Shown here in pieces: positions 1-11,195 of a DNA stretch of 64,000 nt. This DNA comes from Acinetobacter sp. ANC 7912. GTDB lineage: Bacteria; Pseudomonadota; Gammaproteobacteria; Pseudomonadales; Moraxellaceae. The position numbers were made by a program, and so were the translations under genes. The stretch covers positions 1,116,001 to 1,180,000 of the forward strand of contig NZ_CP156795.1 in assembly GCF_039862785.1 (NCBI RefSeq), in the 5' to 3' direction. Below the pieces are notes generated by a model that did not search any database, was not told the origin of the DNA, and saw nothing but the letters and a program-made list of their open reading frames with translations. Positions within the stretch are counted from its first letter, which is position 1. The number at the start of each line of letters is the position of its first letter.

Positions 1-2
1 TG

Positions 3-578
3 ATGGCAGATATTCCAGGTCTGATCGAAGGTGCAGCGGAAGGTGCTGGTTTAGGTATTCGCTTCCTGAAACACTTAGCACGTACTCGTATCTTGCTACA
101 CATTGTCGATGTACAGCCGATTGATGGTTCAGACCCCGCTTACAATGCCAAAGCCATTATGGCAGAGTTGGAAAAATTCTCTCCAACCCTGTCTAAACTC
201 CCAGTGGTATTGGTACTGAACAAGATCGATCAGCTGCCAGAAGAAACCCGCGAAGAATGGTGTAACCACATTCTTGAGGAATTGCAGTGGGAAGGCCCTG
301 TCTTTAAAACTTCTGGCTTAACAGCCGAAGGCACTAAAGACGTGGTGTATTACCTGATGGATCAGATTGAAGAACAACGCGAACGCGAAGTTGAAGATCC
401 AGAATATGCTGCACAAGTTAAAGCATTCCGTGATCAGCTGGAAGCTGAAACACGTGAACAAACACTGGCTGCGAAAGAAGCTTATCGTCAAATGCGCCGT
501 GCTCAACGTCTGGGTGGTGATGACTTTGATGATGAGGATGACGACGACAGCGATGTAGAAGTGTATTACGTACGTTAA
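3..578 (+). CDS. obgE: GTPase ObgE/CgtA, C-terminal part (5' end outside window)
   Basis: Ribosome-associated Obg GTPase involved in late 50S assembly. The visible part starts inside the G domain. The switch-II/G3 motif (DIPG, followed by the glycine-rich EGAAEGAGLG) and the G4 motif NKID are present. After the G domain comes a charged helix and a very acidic tail (a run of D/E near the end, finishing VEVYYVR), typical of gammaproteobacterial Obg C-termini. The N-terminal Obg fold and the G1 loop lie upstream of the window, so this is a truncation by the window edge and not a broken gene. proB follows 29 bp downstream on the same strand, probably in one transcript. Confidence 0.95.
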   Translation: MADIPGLIEGAAEGAGLGIRFLKHLARTRILLHIVDVQPIDGSDPAYNAKAIMAELEKFSPTLSKLPVVLVLNKIDQLPEETREEWCNHILEELQWEGPVFKTSGLTAEGTKDVVYYLMDQIEEQREREVEDPEYAAQVKAFRDQLEAETREQTLAAKEAYRQMRRAQRLGGDDFDDEDDDDSDVEVYYVR

Positions 579-607
579 ATCTCTGATAACGAGAGTCTGA
601 GGACAAG

Positions 608-1741
608 ATGATAGAAGTGGTAGATGGGCAACGTCAGCTCAAGGGTTGTAAACGAATCGTTGTTAAAATCGGATCATCTTTACTCACAGCAAACGGGCAA
701 GGTTTAGATTTAGATGCCATCTCGCACTGGGCGGGGCAAATCGCAGATCTGCACAATGCCGGACACGAGATTATTCTCGTTTCTTCTGGGGCTGTGGCTG
801 AAGGTATGGTTCGAATGAAACTTGAGAATCGACCCTCTGATCTACCCAGTCTTCAGGCTTGTGCTGCCATCGGTCAGATGGGCCTGATTCATACCTGGTC
901 AAGCGTGCTGGAAAAACACCAGATTCAGACAGCTCAGGTATTGCTGACCCATGATGACCTGGCAGACCGTCGCCGCTATCTCAATTCCTGTGATGCTTTG
1001 CAGCACCTGATTGACTGGCGTGTGATTCCGGTGATCAATGAAAATGACACCGTATCGACAGACGAAATCCGCTTTGGTGATAACGATACGCTGGCTGCGA
1101 TGGTGGCGGGTCAGGTACATGCTGATCTGCTGATTATCCTGACAGACCAAGAAGGCATGTTTGACTCAGACCCACGCTCAAACCCAGATGCCAAACTGTT
1201 CCATACCGTGCGTGCCATGGATGAGAGCCTGTTCGATATGGCGGGCGGCGGCGGCAAGTTTGGTCGTGGTGGTATGCTGACCAAAGTCCGTGCGGCACGT
1301 CTGGCGGCCAAATCTGGTTGCCCAACTTTGATCGCGAGTGGTGATAGTGACAACGTTTTATCGCGCCTGATGGCGGGTGAAATGTTGGGTACCTTATTCA
1401 TTACCGATGATGACCGTGTGACTGCACACCAGCAATGGCTGGCTGCGCATTTGCAAACTGCAGGCCGTCTGGTGATTGATGATGGTGCAGTGAAAGCGAT
1501 TAAAGAAAATCACCGTAGCCTGTTGCCCGTTGGTGTGAAAGCAGTTGAAGGTCATTTTGACCGTGGTGATGTGGTGGAGTGTGTGGATACACAGGGCCAT
1601 CGTGTTGCCGTAGGTCGCGTGAACTTTAGTTCGCGTTCAGCGGAAATTGTCAAAGGTCTGGCCTCAGATAAAGTACATCAAGTACTAGGTGAAGCACGTT
1701 CACTGGAAATGATTCACCGCAATCATATGGCGATCTACTAA
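608..1741 (+). CDS. proB: Glutamate 5-kinase (ProB)
   Basis: Catalyses ATP-dependent phosphorylation of glutamate, the first and feedback-controlled step of proline synthesis, in the cytosol. The 377-residue length fits the two-domain form: an amino-acid kinase domain (starting VVKIGSSLL, with the conserved ENDTVS and FGDNDTL segments and the glycine-rich [11 protein letters not shown] loop near residues 214-224), followed by a C-terminal PUA domain (about residues 280-377). The ATG at 608 has a GAGG ribosome site 6 bases upstream. The gene follows obgE closely, a common order in gammaproteobacteria. proA is not next to it. A strong terminator follows. Confidence 0.97.
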   Translation: MIEVVDGQRQLKGCKRIVVKIGSSLLTANGQGLDLDAISHWAGQIADLHNAGHEIILVSSGAVAEGMVRMKLENRPSDLPSLQACAAIGQMGLIHTWSSVLEKHQIQTAQVLLTHDDLADRRRYLNSCDALQHLIDWRVIPVINENDTVSTDEIRFGDNDTLAAMVAGQVHADLLIILTDQEGMFDSDPRSNPDAKLFHTVRAMDESLFDMAGGGGKFGRGGMLTKVRAARLAAKSGCPTLIASGDSDNVLSRLMAGEMLGTLFITDDDRVTAHQQWLAAHLQTAGRLVIDDGAVKAIKENHRSLLPVGVKAVEGHFDRGDVVECVDTQGHRVAVGRVNFSSRSAEIVKGLASDKVHQVLGEARSLEMIHRNHMAIY

Positions 1742-1760
1742 GTTATCGAGATTATAAAAA

Positions 1761-1785
1761 ATCCCGCTTTCGAGCGGGATTTTTT
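1761..1785 (+). terminator. Intrinsic terminator after obgE-proB
   Basis: An ATCCCGCT / AGCGGGAT stem with a short TTCG-type loop is followed by a T run at 1780-1785. It sits 20 bp after the proB stop. Confidence 0.9.
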
Positions 1786-1797
1786 ATGCCTGAAAAT

Positions 1798-2394
1798 TTA
1801 TTTCACCCAGCCCATTTGGATAAATGGCGCAAACAGAAATTTGTGAATCATCAAAATAAAATTCATCAATTTGTCTTGGTACTTCCACCAGATTGGTAAG
1901 CCAGCCAGATTCACGACCAATGCAATGATAAAAGCACCGGCCATATCAATCGGGAAATGCACTCCGACATAAATCCGTGACCAGGCTACTAACCAGGCTG
2001 TCCACACTAGAATTCGTCCCAAATCACGCTGCGGTGAAAAATAATAGGCAAGGGCAATCCCGCTAAAAATACTCATGTGATTACTCGGGAAAGAACCCGT
2101 CGCTTCATGTTCGCTTAAGGTACGCCCGACTTCCATGACAAAAGGACGCGGGGCATTGAGTGCAGCAGATAAAATTTCACTGATCGAAAGGGTAATCGCG
2201 GTAAAGATAAAAGCTTTGATAATGCCAGTTTTCACTTCACGATTACCACGTAACCAGGCAATGGCAAAAATTAGCAGGAATACATATACCAGATCATGGG
2301 CGATCAGGCAGGCATAGTTGATCATCCAGATCGAAGCATGATCAGGGACATTCAGGAGATAAAACAGATCAAGATTAAGTTGTTCAACAGACAT
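1798..2394 (-). CDS. PAP2-family membrane phosphatase (undecaprenyl-diphosphatase-like)
   Basis: Polytopic membrane protein of 198 residues carrying the three PAP2 phosphatase motifs in order: APRPF (end of motif 1, about residue 100), PSNH (motif 2, about residue 124) and SRIYVGVHFPID (motif 3, about residues 157-168, with the catalytic His and supporting Asp). Several hydrophobic helices flank them. Enzymes of this size and motif spacing include BcrC/YbjG-type undecaprenyl pyrophosphate phosphatases that recycle the cell-wall lipid carrier on the periplasmic face, so that role is likely but substrate specificity cannot be read from sequence. The gene is convergent with proB. Confidence 0.85.
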   Translation of the reverse strand: MSVEQLNLDLFYLLNVPDHASIWMINYACLIAHDLVYVFLLIFAIAWLRGNREVKTGIIKAFIFTAITLSISEILSAALNAPRPFVMEVGRTLSEHEATGSFPSNHMSIFSGIALAYYFSPQRDLGRILVWTAWLVAWSRIYVGVHFPIDMAGAFIIALVVNLAGLPIWWKYQDKLMNFILMIHKFLFAPFIQMGWVK

Positions 2395-2513
2395 GGAAAG
2401 TCAGATAGAGGGATAGAGAAATGCCCGTTACTCTAAACCTATCAATTTTCAATTCCTATCCGATTGTGTATGAATTTGTAGTATTGATTTCAAATGAATA
2501 TTCAGATGGTAAA

Positions 2514-2535
2514 AAACCACCCAATTGGGTGGTTT
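2514..2535 (-). terminator. Terminator of the SIMPL-domain gene
   Basis: Stem AAACCACCC / GGGTGGTTT with an AATT loop. Read on the minus strand it is followed by a T run (the A run at 2511-2516). Confidence 0.85.
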
Positions 2536-2560
2536 CAGCAATCAGTTTAGCTGGTTAGGC

Positions 2561-3265
2561 TTATTTAAACTGGATAGAACCATTGGCGCTCACGGTCATT
2601 TTCGATTCGCCTGCTGCCATTTCCTGGTCTGGAATTGCAGCTTCAGCATATGCTGATTTTGCCATGGCCATACGTGGCACAGGCGGATAGCCCGAACTGT
2701 TGGTGTTGATATTCAGATTCACCAACTGATAACCGGGTTTGTTCCAGGCTTGTGCCAGGCTTTGTGCTCGTTGCTGGAAGTTTTTTGAAGCTTCCAGCAT
2801 CAGCTCATTTTCCACTTTTTTACGTTTGGCTTCAGACACGCTGAAATTAATTGACTCTGTCTGGAAGTGTTGTTGCAGTTCCGCAATCAGTTGGGACGCC
2901 GCTTTAAAATCTGTGGATTCTATCCGTACTTGGGCACGACTACGCCATTCTCTTAGCTTGCGGTTGTCGTTGTCATACACCGGATAGGTATTTTGCGAAC
3001 CGGTTTCAATGTTTACTGCCGGATATTTTTTTGCCGTATTAATAGCGAAATTCATCAATTGATTGATTTGTGCTGCAAGTTCAGCCGGCTGTTTATGCGA
3101 TTTTTCCACGTATAAACTGGCATTCATCAGGTCATTGGAAATATCACGGCTGGCTTCTGCCGAGATATTCACCACATTGTAATTTAAGCGTTCTTCAGGA
3201 GCGGCAAAGGCGCCAGTAGAAAGCGCACCAAGCAGGGCGAGAGAACAAAGAGAAAAAACGCGCAT
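2561..3265 (-). CDS. SIMPL-domain (DUF541) periplasmic protein
   Basis: Secreted protein of about 234 residues in the SIMPL/DUF541 family, whose biochemical role is poorly defined. The start at 3265 is preferred over one 15 codons upstream. It has an AGGA ribosome site 8 bases away and gives a clean signal peptide (MRVFSLCSLALLGAL, cut near AFA-APEE), while the longer form begins with a hydrophilic stretch. The mature part is mixed alpha/beta with the characteristic N-terminal strand (NVVNISAEASRDI) and a C-terminal strand ending in MTVSANGSIQFK. It stands alone between a terminator and the dat promoter region. Confidence 0.85.
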   Translation of the reverse strand: MRVFSLCSLALLGALSTGAFAAPEERLNYNVVNISAEASRDISNDLMNASLYVEKSHKQPAELAAQINQLMNFAINTAKKYPAVNIETGSQNTYPVYDNDNRKLREWRSRAQVRIESTDFKAASQLIAELQQHFQTESINFSVSEAKRKKVENELMLEASKNFQQRAQSLAQAWNKPGYQLVNLNINTNSSGYPPVPRMAMAKSAYAEAAIPDQEMAAGESKMTVSANGSIQFK

Positions 3266-3744
3266 TTTGTTATCCTGTTTTAGTGGAATTGTTGGCGATG
3301 TTGTGATCATAAAATACTAAGCGGTAAATGTGTTGATATTCCGAAATTATTGTCGTTTGAATGTTAAAAATATATTTTATTTTTTGTGAATTTATCCAAA
3401 TTAAATATGATGAAAATTATATACTTATTGTTGTATTTGTTTGATAATTAGACTGCTATTTTCGTGATGGCAAAATTGCATAAAATATTCAGGTTGCCTT
3501 GCCATCGTCATCTACTATGTTGATAATTTAGTAAGCAGCATTGCTTGATATATTTTTTCAATAAACTGCGGGGCAATTTGGTACGAAAAGTTGTTTATTT
3601 TCCTGAAAAAAACTGTATCATCCGCCTCTCACTAGTTAACTGAATAAAAAATTGTCTAACTAGATTTTTATAAAGCACCGAGTCAAAGGACCGCAAGTCA
3701 CCAGACTTATTTCTTTCAACCCATATCAGAGATGGTAATTCGAT
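3266..3744. other. 480-bp AT-rich intergenic region upstream of dat
   Basis: No convincing ORF. It must hold divergent promoters for the SIMPL gene and for dat-ddc. An inverted repeat, CTAGTTA (3632-3638) and TAACTAG (3657-3663), lies about 100 bp before the dat start and is followed by ATTTTTA. It could be an operator or a weak attenuator hairpin in the leader. A second short dyad-like stretch (GACCGCAAGTC, about 3689-3699) lies closer to dat. No known riboswitch was recognised. Confidence 0.4.
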
Positions 3745-5118
3745 ATGAGCGTTACTTCAGTAAACCCTGCCACCAATTCCACAAACGAATACTACTTGAC
3801 TCGCCAAAGTCAGATGGAATCGAATGTGCGTAGTTATCCACGTAAACTTCCACTAGCGATAGCGAAAGCACAAGGTTGTTGGGTTACCGATGTTGAAGGT
3901 ACAGAGTACCTTGATTGTTTAGCTGGGGCAGGGACATTGGCACTAGGCCATAATCACCCTGCGGTCATTCAAAGTATTCAGGACACACTTGCAAGCGGTT
4001 TACCTTTGCATACCCTGGATCTCACTACTCCTTTAAAAGATGCTTTTACTGAAGCACTTCTGTCTCACCTGCCAGGTGGAAAAGAAGAATACTGCTTACA
4101 GTTCTGTGGTCCATCTGGTGCAGATGCAACAGAAGCAGCGATTAAACTTGCCAAAACCTTTACTGGCCGTAGCTCAGTGATCAGCTTCTCTGGTGGCTAT
4201 CACGGTATGACGCACGGTTCTTTAGCAATGACAGGTAACCTGTCTGCGAAGAATGCAGTAAACGGTTTAATGCCAGGCGTTCAATTCATGCCATATCCAC
4301 ACGAATACCGTTGCCCGTTGGGCTTAGGTGGTGAAGCGGGCGTGGATGCTTTGACTTACTATTTCGAAAACTTCATTGAAGATGTTGAAAGCGGTGTGAC
4401 TAAACCTGCAGCGGTGATCCTTGAAGCGATTCAAGGTGAAGGTGGTGTGGTAACAGCGCCGGTAAAATGGCTGCAAAAAATCCGTGAAGTAACCGAAAAA
4501 CACAACATTGTGTTAATTCTGGACGAAGTTCAGGCGGGCTTTGCACGTTCAGGCAAAATGTTCGCGTTCGAACACGCAGGTATCGAACCTGATGTCGTAG
4601 TGATGTCTAAAGCGGTCGGTGGTAGCCTGCCACTTGCGGTACTTGGTATTAAACGTAAATTTGACGCATGGCAACCTGCTGGCCACACTGGTACTTTCCG
4701 TGGTAACCAGCTGGCAATGGGTACAGGTCTTGCGACATTAAGAACTATTAAAGAACAGAATCTTGCTCAAAATGCGCAAGAACGTGGTGACTACCTTCAA
4801 GCTGAACTGAAAAAACTGGCTGCTGAATTCCCATGTATCGGTAACGTGCGTGGCCGTGGTCTGATGATCGGTATCGAAATCGTTGACGAGCGTAAACCAG
4901 CAGATCATATGGGTTCTTATCCTGCAGATAGCCAGCTGGCTGCTGCGATTCAGACTGCATGTTTCAACAACAAACTGTTGTTAGAAAAAGGTGGTCGTAA
5001 CGGTACTGTGATCCGTTTACTTTGCCCACTGATCATTACTCAGGCAGAGTGTGAAGAAGTGATCGTTCGCTTTAAGAAAGCGGTTGCTGAAGCTCTAGTA
5101 GCAGTGCGAGGCGCATAA
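3745..5118 (+). CDS. dat: L-2,4-diaminobutyrate:2-oxoglutarate 4-aminotransferase
   Basis: PLP-dependent class-III aminotransferase (457 residues) that interconverts aspartate semialdehyde plus glutamate with L-2,4-diaminobutyrate plus 2-oxoglutarate. The fold-type-I features are visible: the [15 protein letters not shown] cofactor-phosphate region (about residue 127), the ILDEVQAG aspartate motif (about residue 258) and the Schiff-base lysine in [10 protein letters not shown] (about residue 288). The call over other class-III transaminases rests on the next gene, 3 bp downstream, being a diaminobutyrate decarboxylase. This dat-ddc pair is characterised in Acinetobacter baumannii. Cytosolic; together they make 1,3-diaminopropane. 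Confidence 0.95.
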   Translation: MSVTSVNPATNSTNEYYLTRQSQMESNVRSYPRKLPLAIAKAQGCWVTDVEGTEYLDCLAGAGTLALGHNHPAVIQSIQDTLASGLPLHTLDLTTPLKDAFTEALLSHLPGGKEEYCLQFCGPSGADATEAAIKLAKTFTGRSSVISFSGGYHGMTHGSLAMTGNLSAKNAVNGLMPGVQFMPYPHEYRCPLGLGGEAGVDALTYYFENFIEDVESGVTKPAAVILEAIQGEGGVVTAPVKWLQKIREVTEKHNIVLILDEVQAGFARSGKMFAFEHAGIEPDVVVMSKAVGGSLPLAVLGIKRKFDAWQPAGHTGTFRGNQLAMGTGLATLRTIKEQNLAQNAQERGDYLQAELKKLAAEFPCIGNVRGRGLMIGIEIVDERKPADHMGSYPADSQLAAAIQTACFNNKLLLEKGGRNGTVIRLLCPLIITQAECEEVIVRFKKAVAEALVAVRGA

Positions 5119-5121
5119 TTC

Positions 5122-6654
5122 ATGGTAGATTTTGCAGAACACCGTAAAGCGTTACTCTGCAATGATGCTGCATCGATCGCTGACTATGAGTCAGCGATGG
5201 ATCAGGCGACCAAAGCGGTTGCAGCATGGTTGCAAAACGACAAAATGTACACTGGCGGCAGCATTAAGGAATTGCGTAAAGCAATTTCTTTCCAGCCTTC
5301 TAAAGAAGGTCTGGGCTTGCAACAATCGCTGCAGCGTATGGTTGAGCTTTTTCTGAATAAAAGCCTGAAAGTACATCATCCACATTCTTTGGCACATTTG
5401 CATTGCCCAACCATGGTTGCAAGCCAGGTGGCTGAAGTGCTGATTAATGCCACTAACCAGTCTATGGACTCTTGGGATCAAAGCCCAGCGGGTTCATTGA
5501 TGGAAGTGCAATTAATTGATTGGCTGCGTCAGAAAGTCGGTTATGGTTCAGGTCAGGCAGGTGTGTTCACGTCTGGTGGTACGCAATCGAACTTGATGGG
5601 TGTGCTGCTGGCTCGTGATGCCTGCATCGCGAAAAACTGGAAAGACGAAAACAGCAATCCGTGGTCGGTTCAGCGCGATGGTATCCCTGCGGATGCAATG
5701 CGTAATGTTAAAGTGATCTGTTCTGAAAATGCACACTTCTCTGTGCAAAAGAACATGGCCATGATGGGCATGGGTTTCCAGTCTGTGGTGACTGTTCCTG
5801 TCAATGAAAATGCACAGATGGACGTGGATGCGCTGGAAAAGACCATGGCGCATTTGCAATCTGAAGGCAAGATTGTGGCATGTGTGGTAGCTACAGCAGG
5901 TACAACTGATGCTGGTGCGATCGATCCACTGAAACAGATCCGTGAAATCACCAACAAGTATGGCGCGTGGATGCACATCGATGCAGCTTGGGGTGGTGCA
6001 CTGATTTTGTCGAATAAATACCGTTCTATGCTGGATGGTATCGAGTTGTCTGACTCAGTGACTCTGGATTTCCATAAGCATTACTTCCAGACCATTTCTT
6101 GTGGTGCGTTCTTGCTGAAAGATGAAGCGAACTATCGTTTCATGCACTATGAAGCGGAATACCTGAACTCGGCTTATGATGAAGAGCATGGTGTACCGAA
6201 CCTGGTATCGAAATCTCTGCAAACGACTCGTCGTTTTGACGCGTTGAAATTGTGGATGACCGTTGAAGCCCTAGGTGAAGAACTTTATGGTTCGATGATT
6301 GACCATGGTGTAGATCTGACGCGTGAAGTTGCAGACTACATAAAGGCAACGTCAGGGCTGGAACTGCTGGTTGAACCTCAGTTTGCATCAGTGTTGTTCC
6401 GTGTTGTGCCTGAAGGTTATCCTGTGGAGTTCATCGACACGCTGAACCAGAACGTGGCAGATGAACTGTTTGCCCGTGGTGAAGCGAACATTGGTGTAAC
6501 CAAAGTCGGTCAGGTTCAATCTCTGAAAATGACCACTTTAAGCCCGGTAGCCACTCTTGAAAACGTGAAGAACTTGTTGGCATTAGTACTGGCAGAAGCA
6601 AATCGTATCAAGGACTCCATTGCCAATGGTACCTATACACCGCCAATCGATTAA
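5122..6654 (+). CDS. ddc: L-2,4-diaminobutyrate decarboxylase
   Basis: PLP group-II decarboxylase (510 residues) converting L-2,4-diaminobutyrate to 1,3-diaminopropane and CO2. Family marks are [11 protein letters not shown] (about residue 152), the HIDAAWGG aspartate motif (about residue 287) and the PLP lysine in LDFHKHYF (about residue 315). The start is 3 bp after the dat stop, so the two are translationally close and surely co-transcribed. In A. baumannii 1,3-diaminopropane is the dominant polyamine and has been linked to surface motility; that is literature knowledge, not visible here. A rho-independent terminator follows. Confidence 0.95.
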   Translation: MVDFAEHRKALLCNDAASIADYESAMDQATKAVAAWLQNDKMYTGGSIKELRKAISFQPSKEGLGLQQSLQRMVELFLNKSLKVHHPHSLAHLHCPTMVASQVAEVLINATNQSMDSWDQSPAGSLMEVQLIDWLRQKVGYGSGQAGVFTSGGTQSNLMGVLLARDACIAKNWKDENSNPWSVQRDGIPADAMRNVKVICSENAHFSVQKNMAMMGMGFQSVVTVPVNENAQMDVDALEKTMAHLQSEGKIVACVVATAGTTDAGAIDPLKQIREITNKYGAWMHIDAAWGGALILSNKYRSMLDGIELSDSVTLDFHKHYFQTISCGAFLLKDEANYRFMHYEAEYLNSAYDEEHGVPNLVSKSLQTTRRFDALKLWMTVEALGEELYGSMIDHGVDLTREVADYIKATSGLELLVEPQFASVLFRVVPEGYPVEFIDTLNQNVADELFARGEANIGVTKVGQVQSLKMTTLSPVATLENVKNLLALVLAEANRIKDSIANGTYTPPID

Positions 6655-6670
6655 TTGGTTGTGGATGTGA

Positions 6671-6699
6671 AAAAGGAGGCCTGAGGGTCTCCTTTTTTT
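6671..6699 (+). terminator. Terminator of dat-ddc
   Basis: Stem AAAAGGAGGCC / GGTCTCCTTTT (one G-U pair) with a TGAG loop, followed by a T run. Confidence 0.88.
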
Positions 6700-6814
6700 A
6701 TTGTCTGATCAAATCATGCTAATCGGAATTATTCTTGAATTTTGGTTGAAAAAAGCCAAAACTGGCCTAATCTAGTTACTATATAGCCCGAATTACACTG
6801 AGAATAGATTCTAT

Positions 6815-7777
6815 ATGTTATTTCACACTCCGAAACTGCCGGCTGAAATTCAGATCAGTCACCTGAATGCGCGTATTAATGAACAAAGAAAAAAAATTGC
6901 GCAAACTACCGCTTCTAAACTTGAGTTGCTGCAATTGAGTCAGCAATTATCCAAAGAAGCACGTGCCCGTAAAAAGACCAATGAAAAAATCTATGTGCTG
7001 GATTTTAAAGGTGACACCGCGGCATCTGCAGTGGAGCAGTTACGTGAAGAAATTACCCTGATTCTGGCAACGGCCAAAGCAGGGCGCGATCGTGTAATCG
7101 TGCGTCTGGAAAGCCCAGGCGGTATGGTACATGGTTATGGTCTGGCAGCAGCTCAGCTGGTGCGCCTACGTGAAGCTGGTTTCCATGTAACCATCTGCGT
7201 GGATAAAGTGGCAGCCAGCGGCGGTTATATGATGGCATGTATCGGTAGTGAAATTATCTCTGCACCATTTGCCATTGTTGGTTCTATTGGCGTGGTGGCA
7301 CAGGTACCAAACTTTAACCGTCTGCTTAAAGACAACAAGATCGACTTTGAACTTTATACCGCAGGCCAGTACAAACGTACCGTAACCATGTTTGGTGAAA
7401 ATACAGAAGAGGGCAAAGCCAAGTTTGAGGAAGAGATTCAACAGACCCATGCACTGTTCAAACACTTCGTGGAAAAATACCGTCCGCAGCTGAATGTAGA
7501 AAAAGTGGCGACCGGTGAACACTGGTATGGTCAGGATGCATTAGACCTGAATTTGGTGGATAAGCTGCAAACTTCAGACGAGTATCTGCTCAGTCTGTTA
7601 CCACAGCATGATGTCTATACCATTCAGACCCGTAAAAAACCAACACTGGGTGAAAAACTGGGACTGCAGGCAGCACAAATTGCAGATTCCCTGATTCCTG
7701 CTGTGATGAATAAAGTAGTAGATACGCTGACTAAAGCCAATGCAAATCTGGTACAGATGCGTGATCCTAAACTTTAA
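6815..7777 (+). CDS. sohB: SohB-like S49 peptidase without a membrane anchor
   Basis: Serine protease of the signal-peptide-peptidase A (S49) family, 320 residues. Aligning by eye with enterobacterial SohB gives long identical blocks (RLESPGGMVHGYGLAA, KVAASGGYMMAC, APFAIVGSIGVVAQ, GEHWYGQ). The nucleophile is the Ser of VAASGGY (about residue 138) and the general base is the Lys of AGQYKRT (about residue 188). Unlike E. coli SohB, the N-terminus (MLFHTPKLPAEIQ, then a charged helix) has no transmembrane segment or signal peptide, so the protein looks cytoplasmic or peripherally attached. The gene is monocistronic with its own terminator. No good ribosome site precedes 6815, so an alternative start is possible. 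Confidence 0.9.
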   Translation: MLFHTPKLPAEIQISHLNARINEQRKKIAQTTASKLELLQLSQQLSKEARARKKTNEKIYVLDFKGDTAASAVEQLREEITLILATAKAGRDRVIVRLESPGGMVHGYGLAAAQLVRLREAGFHVTICVDKVAASGGYMMACIGSEIISAPFAIVGSIGVVAQVPNFNRLLKDNKIDFELYTAGQYKRTVTMFGENTEEGKAKFEEEIQQTHALFKHFVEKYRPQLNVEKVATGEHWYGQDALDLNLVDKLQTSDEYLLSLLPQHDVYTIQTRKKPTLGEKLGLQAAQIADSLIPAVMNKVVDTLTKANANLVQMRDPKL

Positions 7778-7802
7778 TTTGATCGATATTTTTATATATC
7801 CA

Positions 7803-7826
7803 AGCCCGCGTAAGCGGGCTTTTTTA
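7803..7826 (+). terminator. Terminator of sohB
   Basis: Stem AGCCCGC / GCGGGCT with a GTAA loop, then seven T. Confidence 0.92.
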
Positions 7827-7972
7827 TGTTTTAGCGATAGACCATAGTTTGTTGTTCAGCTTATTTTTTCATTCAATCGAATTTACAGTTTCGGCAACTG
7901 GGCTGAAGAATCAATTTGGCTTTTTGTACGTGAATCCGTTAAATTAATTGCTTTAATCATTAGGCTGGAAAG

Positions 7973-8212
7973 ATGGCAGTTGTAGAAGCCTTTATCGCTC
8001 AACAAAATTGTTACTTTAACTATGAATTTGAAGAACTGAATTTAGCGGATGATTTTCCTGAAGAGCTTTCTGTATCACTACGTGGCATGATGTTCCGTCA
8101 TCGGATCCAATATCCTGAAGTAACTTATTATGTCTACTTCAGTGATGTATTAACGGGTGAAGAATTTGACAAAATGAAAGGGGATTTTATGCGTTATTGT
8201 CCGCTTGCATAA
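7973..8212 (+). CDS. Small conserved-looking protein of unknown function
   Basis: A 79-residue, acidic, probably soluble protein (starts MAVVEAFIAQQNCYF) with no signal peptide or membrane segment. I do not recognise the family. Support as a gene comes from its own upstream spacer, a purine-rich GGAAAG before the ATG, and a strong terminator starting 65 bp after its stop and pointing the same way. It contains aromatic-rich strands (RIQYPEVTYYVYFSDVL) suggesting a compact alpha/beta fold. It is not operonic with either neighbour. Confidence 0.7.
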   Translation: MAVVEAFIAQQNCYFNYEFEELNLADDFPEELSVSLRGMMFRHRIQYPEVTYYVYFSDVLTGEEFDKMKGDFMRYCPLA

Positions 8213-8277
8213 TGAAGTACGATGAATATATTTCAATACTCGATCTGAAATTTTAATTCACTCGTTATTCATGCTTG

Positions 8278-8303
8278 AAGCTCACTTCGGTGAGCTTTTT
8301 TTA
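8278..8303 (+). terminator. Terminator of the 79-aa gene, embedded in the end of the convergent yjdF-like gene
   Basis: Stem AAGCTCAC / GTGAGCTT with a TTCG tetraloop and a following T run on the plus strand. The right arm and T run encode the last codons of the minus-strand gene that ends at 8282. Confidence 0.9.
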
Positions 8304-8920
8304 TTCTGTGGAATGAGCATCAAACTACCGGTAAACATTGCTCCAACAGCCGCGAGTAACATGTCTTTATGCGCATCCCAGATATCACCTTGCTGGCCGT
8401 TATAACTTTCCGCCTGTTCTGGAGATAAACCAATGGCAATGAACCATTCGATCCATTCATAAATAAGACTGGTTGCCATGACGAATTGCACCACCAATAG
8501 AAAAATTGTGAATGGCTTTTGCTGTGGCAGCCAGACCTGAAACAGACGATAAAAAACCGGGTAAAGTAGCAGACCACAAGCCAGATGCACAAAACGATCG
8601 AACATATTGCGTGACCAGCCCATAGCAGCATTCAGGTCAAAACCAAATAGGGCCCGAATCCAGTCATTATAGGGTACATAAGAATACAAATAATGCGCTG
8701 CCACCACATGGATCAGCAGAAACAGCAGATACAGATTAAAACTGAAAAAGCTGAAACCGACTTTATACAGGCAAAAAATCAGCATGCCGATCATAAACAC
8801 AGTACCGGTCTGATGCAGAATATAGGATTGCATTTCCAAAGGCTGAATGCTGGAAATGATGATTGCAACTGCCAGAATCCCCAAACTGATCAAATGCTTG
8901 CCGCTTAATCGATGATCCAT
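8282..8920 (-). CDS. YjdF-type inner membrane protein (DUF2238)
   Basis: Integral membrane protein of 212 residues with about six hydrophobic helices. The diagnostic conserved segment of the DUF2238/YjdF family is present: NMFDRFVHLACGLLLYP (about residue 105), the YEWIEW motif (about residue 154), and QQGDIWDAHKDM (about residues 176-187) rich in acidic and His residues. Function is unknown in the family. The C-terminus is short and lysine-rich (cytoplasmic). It stands alone between the small orphan gene and purB. Confidence 0.85.
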   Translation of the reverse strand: MDHRLSGKHLISLGILAVAIIISSIQPLEMQSYILHQTGTVFMIGMLIFCLYKVGFSFFSFNLYLLFLLIHVVAAHYLYSYVPYNDWIRALFGFDLNAAMGWSRNMFDRFVHLACGLLLYPVFYRLFQVWLPQQKPFTIFLLVVQFVMATSLIYEWIEWFIAIGLSPEQAESYNGQQGDIWDAHKDMLLAAVGAMFTGSLMLIPQNKKSSPK

Positions 8921-8971
8921 GATTTATTGATATGTCATCTTGTTTTTAAATTAAGCATGATTATAAATAAA

Positions 8972-8995
8972 AAAGCGAAGCCGGAGCTTCGCTTT
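8972..8995 (-). terminator. Terminator of purB
   Basis: AAGCGAAGC / GCTTCGCTT stem with a CGGA loop; the minus-strand T run corresponds to the A run at 8968-8974. Confidence 0.9.
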
Positions 8996-9011
8996 TGGTC
9001 GAATGACTAAA

Positions 9012-10409
<1,398 letters not shown>

Positions 10410-10456
10410 CTAAATTTTGGAATTAAACGAAAAACGAAATACGCGTACAGCATGGC

Positions 10457-11188
10457 TTAGACCACCTGAAACTGTATGCGTGCGAGATTTTGGATATCCT
10501 GTAGCAGCTTGCGCTTGCCAAAGATCATGCCCCAGGAACTGCCACCGAGCTGTCGCCATAAATGCGCCATCTGTAGGCCAGTAAATAAGGAAGCACGGAT
10601 GCGGTTGGTATGACCAGAATCTTTAAAAGCTTCAGCATTGCCACGCACCATGATCCGCGGATTGATCTGTCCGGCGGTATCGACATAGGTTTGAGCGAGA
10701 TTGGCAATGATGCTTGGGTGCATGTAGTTATTATCGAAAAAGGAGAGCTGTCTTAGAATTTTTTGCTGGGATTGTTCAATGATTTCAACGAATTTTGGAT
10801 TGCTATAGACCTTCTTTTCTAACTGAAGAAGTGCCATCGCATAGGACATTGGCAGTTTGGTGGAGGAGAGTTTCGGAAGTCTGGATTTTGGCCCGGTATC
10901 AAAAGGCTGGGTAATCGAACTTTCCAATGTCTTTAATCCCAACGATATATCGGCCAGCTGATTAAAGAAATCCAGGGTCTGAACATTCAAGGTACCGCTT
11001 GGTCGGATGTTCAGACTGGCTTTAATCAGCTGTTCAAAATAGAAATTACCAGTGTCGCCAATACTTTGCTGTCCGGTCAGGGCAGTCATGTGGGTGAGCT
11101 GGGTGGCCTGAAAAACCCCCGCTAACGCCAAAGCACGGTTTTGACGAGCATTCAACGTTGTGGCTTGTTGAAATGGTAACTCCGTCAT
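10457..11188 (-). CDS. hflD: HflD homologue
   Basis: About 243 residues, homologous to E. coli HflD, a peripheral inner-membrane protein first found through its effect on lambda lysogeny; its housekeeping role is not settled. The start at 11188 (MTELPFQQ) is preferred: it lies 7 bp after the mnmA stop and has an AAAGGA box 10 bases upstream. The 13-codon-longer alternative at 11227 would overlap mnmA. Helix-rich, with conserved [10 protein letters not shown] (about residue 204) near the end. Placement between mnmA and purB strongly supports the identification. Confidence 0.88.
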   Translation of the reverse strand: MTELPFQQATTLNARQNRALALAGVFQATQLTHMTALTGQQSIGDTGNFYFEQLIKASLNIRPSGTLNVQTLDFFNQLADISLGLKTLESSITQPFDTGPKSRLPKLSSTKLPMSYAMALLQLEKKVYSNPKFVEIIEQSQQKILRQLSFFDNNYMHPSIIANLAQTYVDTAGQINPRIMVRGNAEAFKDSGHTNRIRASLFTGLQMAHLWRQLGGSSWGMIFGKRKLLQDIQNLARIQFQVV

Positions 11189-11195
11189 GCCGATC

